Source of the DNA: Deltaproteobacteria bacterium
Lineage (GTDB): Bacteria; Myxococcota; Polyangia; Polyangiales; B10-G4
Length of the DNA stretch: 6,143 nucleotides
Assembly: GCA_019312705.1 (NCBI GenBank)
Contig: JAFDCW010000296.1
Coordinates: forward strand, 1 to 6,143
Reading direction: 5' to 3'
The notes under the pieces were generated by a model. It was given only the letters and a program-made list of their open reading frames with translations. It made no database searches and had not been told where the DNA came from. Of the stretch, positions 1-5,965 are shown one piece after another. Every line of letters begins with the position of its first letter. The first letter of the stretch is position 1. Both the position numbers and the translations under genes were made by a program.

Positions 1-810
1 GCGAACCACCACCGTCACCTCACTGCCCTCCGGCGAGTACTTGATCGCGTTGTCGACGAGGTTTACGAGCACGTGGTCGAGGCCCCGGGCGGAGAGCGTC
101 GCCGTGAGGGGCTCCTCCGGCAGTTGCATCTCGACGTTGATGCCCTTCTTGCGCGCGAAGGACTCGAGGCTCGATACGCTGTCTCGGCACACGGCGCCGA
201 CGTCGGTGGGGGACTCTACCCAGTCGTGCTGGGGCGATTCTACCTGGGAGAGCGTCGTGAGATCTTGCGCGAGGCGCTGCAGCCGGATCGTGTGACGAAA
301 TATGGCGTCGAGGAACCGAGAGCGCGCTTCCGGGTCTTCGGCGGCCCCATCGATGAGGGTCTCGGCGAAGCCGCGGATCGCCGTGAGCGGCGTGCGCAGT
401 TCGTGGCTGGCGTTGGCGACGAAGTCACGGCGTAGGCGGTCCGAGTCCTTGAGGGTCGTGACGTCGTGAAGCACGGTCACCACCCCGGCCTCGTCCGGAA
501 GCGGCGATACCTGGGCATGGAAGATATGCGTCCGGTCGCCGATCTCGGTTTCGAGCTCGACGGCCGTTGCTGTGTGCTCCTTGCGCGCCCGCCGAATCGC
601 ATTCTTGAGCTCCTTGCTCTTGATCACGTTCTTGCCGCGGCGCCCGCGCACGTCTCGGGAGATGATGTCGTCGAGGGCCTGGTTGGTCAGCGTCACCCGG
701 CCCGAGTTGTCGGTCACGAACACCGCCTCGACCATGGAGTCGAGAATGATCCGAAGCCGCGCTTCTTCCGGGCTGTGCTCGCTGCCTGCGTCTTTTTCTT
801 TGGCACCCAT
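1..810 (-). CDS. PhoR-like PAS sensor histidine kinase (partial, C-terminus missing)
   Basis: Two-component sensor kinase that would autophosphorylate on a histidine and pass the phosphate to a response regulator not seen here. The minus strand is open from the ATG at 810 to base 1 (270 codons, no stop). Residues about 15-120 look like a PAS domain (IILDSMVEAVFVTDNSGRV). The HisKA H-box is at about 130-147 (FVANASHELRTPLTAIRG), with phospho-acceptor His136. The HATPase N-box VNLVDNAIKYS, with Asn254, is at about 249-259. The G boxes and the end of the ATPase domain lie beyond the window. An in-frame TGA two codons upstream and an AGGTG ribosome site fix the start. The H-box and the following FAETLIDGA resemble PhoR, but there is no transmembrane segment, so the protein should be cytosolic. 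The kinase call is secure. The signal and the PhoR identity (phosphate sensing) are inference, and no pho genes are visible. It is transcribed divergently from the methyltransferase gene. Confidence 0.93.
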   Translation of the reverse strand, partial: MGAKEKDAGSEHSPEEARLRIILDSMVEAVFVTDNSGRVTLTNQALDDIISRDVRGRRGKNVIKSKELKNAIRRARKEHTATAVELETEIGDRTHIFHAQVSPLPDEAGVVTVLHDVTTLKDSDRLRRDFVANASHELRTPLTAIRGFAETLIDGAAEDPEARSRFLDAIFRHTIRLQRLAQDLTTLSQVESPQHDWVESPTDVGAVCRDSVSSLESFARKKGINVEMQLPEEPLTATLSARGLDHVLVNLVDNAIKYSPEGSEVTVVVR

Positions 811-897
811 ATTGTTTCACCTAGCAGTGTACGGCGTCCCCACGCGGTCGACCGAAGGGTTTCTGACCCCTGAGCAATCTGCGAGGATCAGGCTGCG
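811..897. other. Divergent intergenic region, kinase / methyltransferase
   Basis: This 87-base gap must hold the promoters of both flanking genes. I see no convincing -35/-10 pair on either strand. On the minus strand TACACT, at about 828-833, is a weak -10 candidate for the kinase without a good -35. Bases 845-854 are a perfect 10-base palindrome, CGGTCGACCG, which could be an operator, but the same core also occurs inside a coding region, so this is weak. A small hairpin (GGGT, 5-base loop, ACCC) lies at 857-869. Confidence 0.4.
818..822 (-). promoter_or_regulatory. Ribosome binding site of the histidine kinase
   Basis: AGGTG on the minus strand lies 7 bases before the ATG at 810. With the in-frame TGA just upstream, it makes 810 the only sensible start. 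A longer minus-strand frame starting at a GTG nearby is a different reading frame and has no recognisable domains. Confidence 0.6.
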
Positions 898-1677
898 ATG
901 GCGGCGACGAACGAAGAGACCGGCGATTGGCCGGAGGACGCCCGGCGGGACCGGCTGATCGGCGACTGGCACCTCTACCAGCGCAAGGGTGGACACCGGA
1001 CCAGCACCGACGACGTCGTCACCGCGTGGTTTGCCGTAGCTCGGAGCGATGGCGCTGTGCCCCCGCGCTACCTCGACCTCGGCTGCGGGATCGGGTCGGT
1101 GATGCTGATGGTGAGCCACCGGCTGCGGCCTGGTGCGACGATGGGAGTCGAGGCCCAGGACGAGAGCGTGACGATGGTGCGGCGGACCATCGCCGAACTG
1201 CCCGAAGGGGGGCATCGAATCGAGGTGGAGCACGGCGATTTCCGCGAGGTGCACCTCGACGACGGGCATGGCGGCTATGAGCTCATCACCGGCTCACCGC
1301 CGTATTTTCCAATTGGCACCGGCGTGCTCCCGGCCGATCCCCAACGCCGCGCGTGCCGCTTCGAGGTCCGCGGCGGGGTCGAGGGGTACTGCGAGGCGGC
1401 GGCACGATCCCTGTCCCCCGACGGGCGCTTCTACCTCGTATTCCAGACGGCCGGTGACGCCCGGGTTCTGGCTGCCGCATCGGCAGCAGGGCTGCACGTC
1501 ACTGCCCGCGCGGACTTGCGCATGCGCGAGGACCGCGAGCAACCCTTCCTCACGGTGTACGAGTTCCGCCGCTCGGCGGGGGAGGTCGTTCGGGTCGCCT
1601 TTGCGATTCGCGACGCCGCGGGTGATATCACCGACGACTACCAGCGTGCGCGTCGTGAACTCGGTGTCATCGAGTGA
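898..1677 (+). CDS. TrmN6-like SAM-dependent methyltransferase
   Basis: A 259-residue class I (Rossmann-fold) methyltransferase, probably modifying an adenine N6 in RNA. An N-terminal segment GGHRTSTDDVVTAWFA (31-46) resembles the region preceding motif I in TrmN6/YfiC (tRNA1Val A37 methyltransferase). Motif I is YLDLGCGIGS (58-67), the acidic residue ending strand 2 is Glu85 (GVEAQ), and Asp114 (HGDF) fits the adenine-contacting acidic position. The catalytic motif is SPPYF at 133-137, where TrmN6 usually has NPPY. No target-recognition domain or RNA-binding extension is present, and the length is typical of TrmN6. The ATG at 898 is the first start after an in-frame TGA at 871, with GAGGA at 883-887. 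The last codon and stop overlap the next gene by 4 bases. The family-level call is firm. The exact substrate is inference; a protein or other nucleic-acid target is possible. Confidence 0.85.
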   Translation: MAATNEETGDWPEDARRDRLIGDWHLYQRKGGHRTSTDDVVTAWFAVARSDGAVPPRYLDLGCGIGSVMLMVSHRLRPGATMGVEAQDESVTMVRRTIAELPEGGHRIEVEHGDFREVHLDDGHGGYELITGSPPYFPIGTGVLPADPQRRACRFEVRGGVEGYCEAAARSLSPDGRFYLVFQTAGDARVLAAASAAGLHVTARADLRMREDREQPFLTVYEFRRSAGEVVRVAFAIRDAAGDITDDYQRARRELGVIE

Positions 1678-2564
1678 AGCGTTTCGACCGGAAGTTTGGC
1701 GCGACCTTCATTGAAGAGGCGCCCACGACGCCGGGGGTCTATCTCTTCAAGGACGACGAGGGCTCGGTGCTCTATGTCGGAAAAGCAAAGAACCTCCGGC
1801 GCCGCTTGGCCAGCTATCGCAACGCCTCTCGCCGCAAGGCTCACCGGAAGATGCGCACCCTGGTCCGCGAGGCAGCGGCCCTCGAGGTGCGCATGGTGGT
1901 CACCGAAGCCGCGGCCCTCACCACCGAAAACGAGCTCATCCGGACCCTGCGGCCGCCCTACAACGTCGACGGGGCGTTCTTCTTTCTCTACCCCGCGATT
2001 GGCGTCGTCCGTCGCCCGCGCCACACCCTCCTTTGTTTTGCCACGGACATCGACGCGTTTTCCGAGTTGGATTTCCGGTGGTTCGGCGTTTTCCGCTCCC
2101 GGTCGCGGGCCAAGGACGCCTTCGAGGTCCTCGTGACGCTGCTCGGTCTCGTCGCCCACCTCGACAAACGCGCAGCCGTAGAAGACGTGCCGTCGGTGGT
2201 GGGGTCACGGACCGTGGCTTTTCGCATGCTCGACGCCGACATCGTGACCGGCCTCGAATCGTTCCTCGCGGGCGTTGGCCCGTCGGGCCTCGGCCCCCTC
2301 GTCCGGGCCCTCGTCGAAAAGCCCCGCGCGCGGCGCGAGGCCAGTGAGGTCCAGACCAATCTCCGCCGTCTCTCATCGTTTCACCGGACGGATCTCGCGA
2401 AGCTCAACGCCGCCCTCCGGGTCGAGGGCCGGCCCGGGACCTTCGTATCTCAGAGCGAACGCGACGCGCTTTTCATTCGGGTGAAGGCGCTCCGGGCTGA
2501 GGGTGCAGCAGCCGTTACCGCTACCGGTAAGCGCCGACCGCGGGGGCGTCGACCCGGGCCCTGA
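1674..2564 (+). CDS. Short UvrC/Cho-like GIY-YIG endonuclease
   Basis: A 296-residue nuclease with an N-terminal GIY-YIG domain (about 17-100) of the UvrC type: PGVYLF (20-25), LYVGKAKNLRRR (33-44) and TENELIRTLRPPYN (84-97). By alignment with UvrC, Tyr23, Tyr34, Lys37, Arg44, Glu85 and Asn97 match the known active-site residues, so it should cut DNA. The length equals that of E. coli Cho (about 295), and the protein lacks the RNase H-like and helix-hairpin-helix half of UvrC (about 600 residues). In UvrABC repair the GIY-YIG domain makes the 3' incision; a similar role here is inference. The C-terminal two thirds are not recognised and end in a basic tail (KRRPRGRRPGP). The start is GTG at 1674, inside the GTGA overlap with the methyltransferase stop, so translation is probably coupled. 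An ordinary ribosome site is not evident. The 3' end overlaps the convergent gene by 44 bases. Confidence 0.85.
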   Translation: MKRFDRKFGATFIEEAPTTPGVYLFKDDEGSVLYVGKAKNLRRRLASYRNASRRKAHRKMRTLVREAAALEVRMVVTEAAALTTENELIRTLRPPYNVDGAFFFLYPAIGVVRRPRHTLLCFATDIDAFSELDFRWFGVFRSRSRAKDAFEVLVTLLGLVAHLDKRAAVEDVPSVVGSRTVAFRMLDADIVTGLESFLAGVGPSGLGPLVRALVEKPRARREASEVQTNLRRLSSFHRTDLAKLNAALRVEGRPGTFVSQSERDALFIRVKALRAEGAAAVTATGKRRPRGRRPGP

Positions 2565-3687
2565 GGCCCCGAGCGACCTCGGCGACGAGGTCGAGGGAGT
2601 GGCGTAGCGACGGCGCTTGGTCGACGAGGCCGTGGGCTAAGGCTTCGACGTGGTTGTCCCCGACCTCGAAGGACTTTGCCGCCGCGAGCAGCGTGAGCAA
2701 CTGCCCGCGCAGGGCCTCGTCGTCGAGGACGCGGCGCACACCGTCGGGGTTCGAGCCCTTCACGGTGAAGGAGTCGTCGAAGCGGGGGTCACCGATGACG
2801 ATGTCTTGCACGCCAAAGAAGCGCCCCACGGCGCTGAACGCCCCTTGCTTGCGCAGCTGGAGATCCACGCCGAGGGGCCGGTCGAAGGACACGCGAAACC
2901 GTGTGGACCACCCACTCCGGTTCAGGACCGGCACGACCTGAAAACTCGCGCGGTCGACCGCGCCGGTCAGGGCCAGTTGCTCGCGGTCGAAGGCCCAACC
3001 CGACTCCATCGCGACACGGCTCCACGAATCGATCACAGCCCGTTCCCTCGCTGTCGGACCCATCGCCCGCCGCGCCGCGAGGGCGCCCGAACTGAGACCC
3101 ACGGCGGCGTCGAGGGCCAGGCCGAGGCGGTGGGCGTCCGTTACCCAGCCCGAGAATTTGAGCAAGACCTCGTCGTCTGTGACCCAGAGGGACGGATACC
3201 GGGCGCGAATGCCCGAGAGGTCACGACGGAACTCGGGGTTCAGGAAGCGGGCGATCTCGTCCTCCTCGATGGCGCCGACCGAAAAGTCGCGGTCGAAGGA
3301 TGGGTCCCCCACCGAGATGTCCTTGCCGACAAGCTCGCTGAATGCCGCGCCCAGCCACCCCTGGGCGTTGATCCTCGCTCCGAGGCGAAGCGGCGGGTCG
3401 ATGGTCGCCTCCACGTAGGTCCACGACGAGCGATTGTCCGATGAGCCCTCGTGTACGTGGCGGAGGCGCACGTGCACCCCCGACCGCACGCCGACCAGAC
3501 GGCGCTGCCCTTCGGGGCTCAAGCCCAGCGGTCCTGCGGCCTGCGCAAAGAGGTCCGCCCTGCGCATGTTGCGGCGAACCAGCCATACGACCAGGCCGAT
3601 CAGCGCCGCTGGCACGAGCAAGAAGCTGAGGGAGAAGCAGATCATCGCCAGGGCGGTGACGACCGATACGAACCCGTCCATCTTCAT
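2521..3687 (-). CDS. Membrane-anchored protein with two copies of an unknown domain
   Basis: I do not recognise a named family. The 388-residue protein has one long N-terminal hydrophobic stretch (about 6-37, ending WLVRRNMRR), so a membrane anchor with the bulk probably cytoplasmic by the positive-inside rule. The rest is two diverged copies of a domain of about 170 residues. Copy 1 carries DISVGDPSFDRDFSV at 123-137 and copy 2 DIVIGDPRFDDSFTV at 295-309. Each is preceded by a beta-rich stretch with a similarly placed segment (DPPLRLGARI, DRPLGVDLQL) and followed by a helix with Leu/Arg (FLNPEFRRDL, VLDDEALRGQL). The GDPxFDxxFxV signature loosely recalls DUF3137-type proteins, but I cannot confirm that. 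The ATG at 3687 is chosen because AGGAGG lies 12 bases upstream and the anchor follows at once. A GTG at 3762 would add 25 Gly/Pro-rich residues. The coding frame is secure; the function is unknown. Confidence 0.8.
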   Translation of the reverse strand: MKMDGFVSVVTALAMICFSLSFLLVPAALIGLVVWLVRRNMRRADLFAQAAGPLGLSPEGQRRLVGVRSGVHVRLRHVHEGSSDNRSSWTYVEATIDPPLRLGARINAQGWLGAAFSELVGKDISVGDPSFDRDFSVGAIEEDEIARFLNPEFRRDLSGIRARYPSLWVTDDEVLLKFSGWVTDAHRLGLALDAAVGLSSGALAARRAMGPTARERAVIDSWSRVAMESGWAFDREQLALTGAVDRASFQVVPVLNRSGWSTRFRVSFDRPLGVDLQLRKQGAFSAVGRFFGVQDIVIGDPRFDDSFTVKGSNPDGVRRVLDDEALRGQLLTLLAAAKSFEVGDNHVEALAHGLVDQAPSLRHSLDLVAEVARGLRARVDAPAVGAYR

Positions 3688-3699
3688 CCCAGGGTAGCC

Positions 3700-3705
3700 C
3701 CTCCT
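3700..3705 (-). promoter_or_regulatory. Ribosome binding site of the duplicated-domain membrane protein
   Basis: A perfect AGGAGG on the minus strand, inside a longer purine run (3698-3708), lies 12 bases before the ATG at 3687. This is a little far, but the run continues GGGG towards the start. It argues for 3687 and against the upstream GTG at 3762. Confidence 0.55.
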
Positions 3706-3763
3706 CCCGAACCCCGGGCCTGGAATACTCACGGCTCCTGGGTTGGCCACCCGAGGCGCCACT

Positions 3764-3800
3764 AGATCTCAATTTCTCCATGATTTCGGTCGGCAGATCT
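3764..3800. repeat. Two AGATCT sites 31 bases apart in the divergent intergenic region
   Basis: AGATCT occurs at 3764-3769 and again at 3795-3800. Each is itself palindromic, and their spacing of 31 bases is about three helical turns. The second abuts the TGGCAC element. They could be operator half-sites for either flanking gene, or chance. Confidence 0.25.
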
Positions 3801-3815
3801 TGGCACTGATCATGC
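3801..3815 (+). promoter_or_regulatory. Candidate sigma-54 (-24/-12) promoter
   Basis: TGGCAC, five bases, then ATGC. The -24 element matches the sigma-54 consensus TGGCAC exactly. The -12 element has three of the four bases of TTGC, and the GG and GC are separated by the required 10 bases. Sigma-54 promoters are common in myxobacteria. A start about 12 bases past the GC would fall at roughly 3826-3828, just before the ATG at 3830, leaving almost no leader. That is unusual for this promoter class and lowers confidence. The sequence match is seen; function is inference. Confidence 0.4.
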
Positions 3816-3817
3816 GG

Positions 3818-3823
3818 TATCCT
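3818..3823 (+). promoter_or_regulatory. Alternative -10 element for a leaderless transcript
   Basis: TATCCT fits the TANNNT pattern and ends 6 bases before the ATG at 3830. This is the spacing expected when transcription starts on the start codon itself. No good -35 is seen at 16-18 bases upstream. The gene lacks any Shine-Dalgarno sequence, which agrees with a leaderless mRNA. Confidence 0.3.
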
Positions 3824-3829
3824 TAGCCC

Positions 3830-5965
3830 ATGCGCTCCTCCGCCCCGCTCTTGGCCCTCCTGTCTTTGGCCCTGGCTCTCCCCCTCCCGGCCGCTGCTCA
3901 GGGCTTCGGCGTGCGCGTGACCCCGACCGGCTTGGACGAGCTGACGGCCTTCGCCCTCAGCCAGGTGCCCTCCGAGGTGGTCGTCCCCACCGACACCCGG
4001 GTGCTCTTCAACTGTCCCGGAGATGGGGACGTGACGGCCAGCTTCCCGGACACCTCGATCGAGTTGGGCTGGCGGGCGCTGAACGTGCGAACCGAGGACG
4101 GCCGGATGTTCGTCAGCACCACCATCGACGTCTTCGTGGCGACCCCCGTCGACATGCAGAACCCCTACGCCTGCCTCGGCTCGACGACGTGTGACCTCAG
4201 CGCCGACCTCGACCGCCTCGGCGTCGAGATGGAGCTGGCGGCCGCGACGAGCCCGGACGGCGGCATCGAGTTTCACGGGGCTACGGTCGATCTTCAGCTT
4301 GTCGCCGAAGATCTCGCCGTCGAGTCCGATGGCTGCGCCGTCGGTGAGATCGCGACTTGGCTCTTCAACGCTTTCGAAGGCTGGGCCCTCGAGCGCCTCG
4401 TGCCCCGGGTCGAGGTGATGCTCGGCGAGAAGATCAGCGAGACCCTGACCGGCGTCTTCGCCGAGACCCTCGGCCTCAGCGTCGAAGCGGGCGGCATGAC
4501 CATCGACGGCTGGCTCGATACCCTCGACCTCAGCGCGACGAACGGGATCACCGCCGGCGGCGGCGCCCGCATGGCCTGGAACGGGACGCCGCTTTACGAC
4601 GCCGCGCTTCCCGAGGTGCACAACCCCGAGGGGCCGGCGATTCCCAGCGGCATGGCGGGGCACCTTCAGGTCGCGGCGGCCGACCGCCTGGTCACCGAGG
4701 CGCTCTACGAAGCTCATCGAGGCGGGCTCATCAATCAGATGCTCCAAGACCAGGCTCTCTCCATCGACCTCGGCGGCGCCGGAGTGGCCCAGCAGCTCGG
4801 CCTGTCACCGGACACCACCCTCGACATCGCTTTCGAAATCGAACAGCCCCTCGCTGCCACCTTCGGCCGGGTCGCCCCGAACGTCGCCGAGCTTTCCCTT
4901 CGGGGCCTGCACGTGTGGGTCGACCTCAACGTGCCCGGCGCCGAGCCCTCGCGCATCGACATCCGCGTCGACGGCTCCCTCGGAGCAGAGGTCGGCGTGG
5001 ACCAGGACCTCGGCTCCCTGGTGCTCGCCGTTCGCGGTATCGAAATCGAGCGTGTGCTCATCGAGGGCGAAGACACCACCCTCGACATCGACGGCGCTCG
5101 CCTGCGCGGCTTCATCGAGAGGACGGTCATGCCGATGCTGGCCGAGCGCCTCTCGGGGCTGCCCATCGCCCCGGCCCTGCACCCCATCGCGGGCTCCTTC
5201 TTGGCCATCCGCACTCTCGAAAGTGACGGCGGGTGGCAGCGCGTCGGCGTCGACCTCTTCACCCCGGACGCGAGCGACACGCAGGCGCCCGACACCTCCC
5301 TCGCCGAGACCCCGATTCTGCTCCCGGCGGGTACCCAGAGCTTCCGGGCCGTCGGTCGTGATGACCGGACCCCCAACTCGCTCCTTCGCTATCGTGCGTG
5401 GCTCGACGACGAGCCTCTTCGTGGCGGCATGGCGACGAGCATGCGTGACATTCTCTTCGACGCCGCGGACGGCGACCACGTGCTCGAGGTCTCGGCGGTC
5501 GACGCCAACGACAACATGGACCGCGTCCCGGTCATCCACGCATTCGTCGTCGACGGCCTTCCGCCGGAGCTGACGGTAACCGAAAGCCCCGACGGGATCG
5601 TCCTCGACTCCGCCGTCCGGGCCGCGTGGGAGGTGACCGACGAGCGTAGCTCAGTGATCGAGAGCGGCTGGATGCTGCGAATCCTCGACCCTGACGGAGC
5701 GATGCGGGTCATCCAGGAGGCGCCCTTCGCGCCGGACCGCTTGGAGACGGCCATCGACACCGACTCCCTCGAGGTCGACGAGCTCTACGAACTCGAAATC
5801 GTCGCCCGGGACGAAGCGGGCAACGTCACCTCCCAGACCTTCGGATTCGCGTTGCACCCGGACCTCGCCTCGGGCTGCTCTGCCGCCGGTGACGCGTCGC
5901 CCCTGCCCACTTTCGCGTTCCTCTTCATCCTCGCCGGGTTCCTTTCGTGCCGCCGTCGGCGCTGA
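3830..5965 (+). CDS. Exported BPI/TULIP-like lipid-binding protein with Ig-like domains and MYXO-CTERM anchor
   Basis: A 711-residue exported protein. A signal peptide spans residues 1-23 (MRSSAPLLALLSLALA, then PAAA before Gln24). Residues about 25-245 and 246-475 read like the two lobes of a BPI/LBP-type TULIP protein: an opening VTPTGLDELTAFALSQVPSE, amphipathic helices near 173-215, and a second lobe opening at about 279-305 (LQVAAADRLVTEALYEA, GGLINQML), much as in BPI. It then alternates beta strands and closes with LPIAPALHPIAG (444-455), like the fPLP stretch of BPI. Cys62, 115, 121 and 169 could form disulfides in the first lobe. Two Ig-like domains follow (about 483-574 and 575-675, the second opening DGLPPELTV). 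The end is a MYXO-CTERM sorting tail. TULIP proteins hold lipids in a hydrophobic groove, so surface lipid binding is likely but inferred. Export and surface anchoring are firm. The next gene overlaps by 19 bases. Confidence 0.85.
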   Translation: MRSSAPLLALLSLALALPLPAAAQGFGVRVTPTGLDELTAFALSQVPSEVVVPTDTRVLFNCPGDGDVTASFPDTSIELGWRALNVRTEDGRMFVSTTIDVFVATPVDMQNPYACLGSTTCDLSADLDRLGVEMELAAATSPDGGIEFHGATVDLQLVAEDLAVESDGCAVGEIATWLFNAFEGWALERLVPRVEVMLGEKISETLTGVFAETLGLSVEAGGMTIDGWLDTLDLSATNGITAGGGARMAWNGTPLYDAALPEVHNPEGPAIPSGMAGHLQVAAADRLVTEALYEAHRGGLINQMLQDQALSIDLGGAGVAQQLGLSPDTTLDIAFEIEQPLAATFGRVAPNVAELSLRGLHVWVDLNVPGAEPSRIDIRVDGSLGAEVGVDQDLGSLVLAVRGIEIERVLIEGEDTTLDIDGARLRGFIERTVMPMLAERLSGLPIAPALHPIAGSFLAIRTLESDGGWQRVGVDLFTPDASDTQAPDTSLAETPILLPAGTQSFRAVGRDDRTPNSLLRYRAWLDDEPLRGGMATSMRDILFDAADGDHVLEVSAVDANDNMDRVPVIHAFVVDGLPPELTVTESPDGIVLDSAVRAAWEVTDERSSVIESGWMLRILDPDGAMRVIQEAPFAPDRLETAIDTDSLEVDELYELEIVARDEAGNVTSQTFGFALHPDLASGCSAAGDASPLPTFAFLFILAGFLSCRRRR
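5870..5962 (+). other. MYXO-CTERM sorting signal (codons 681-711)
   Basis: Ser-Gly-Cys (Cys683), a short Ala/Gly linker, a hydrophobic stretch of about 13 residues (TFAFLFILAGFLS) and Cys-Arg-Arg-Arg-Arg at the very end. This is the tripartite layout of MYXO-CTERM. In that family, myxosortase processing near the Gly-Cys and lipid attachment to the cysteine place the protein on the cell surface. No sortase gene is in the window. Confidence 0.85.

Noticed and set aside
425..820. A 131-codon minus-strand frame starting at GTG just upstream of the kinase ATG
   Set aside because: It is a shifted reading of the kinase gene, Arg/Gln-rich and without motifs. The true frame contains PAS and the H-box.
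1638..2159. A 173-codon minus-strand frame under the nuclease gene
   Set aside because: It is antisense to the conserved GIY-YIG domain and shows no recognisable features.
1674..2564. Possible frameshifted or truncated full-length UvrC
   Set aside because: The stop at 2562-2564 is followed immediately by the convergent gene, with no trace of the UvrC C-terminal half, and the length fits Cho-type proteins.
2948..2963. A perfect 16-base palindrome centred on GGTCGACC, sharing its core with the intergenic palindrome at 845-854
   Set aside because: It lies inside coding sequence (Ala-Val-Asp-Arg-Ala codons), where GC-rich palindromes arise easily. Two copies are not enough to call a regulon site.
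3688..3762. A 25-codon N-terminal extension of the membrane protein from GTG at 3762
   Set aside because: The extension is Gly/Pro-rich, has no clear ribosome site, and a perfect AGGAGG sits in front of the internal ATG at 3687.
3221..4747. A 508-codon open frame on the minus strand spanning the intergenic region and parts of two genes
   Set aside because: It is antisense to the start of the exported protein and in another frame of the membrane-protein gene, has no domains, and has the His/Arg/Gly-rich composition typical of GC-rich shadow frames.
4357..5226. A 289-codon plus-strand frame inside the exported-protein gene
   Set aside because: It is extremely Arg-rich (runs of RR and RP), typical of a +1 frame of GC-rich coding DNA. 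The main frame has a signal peptide, Ig-like domains and a sorting tail.
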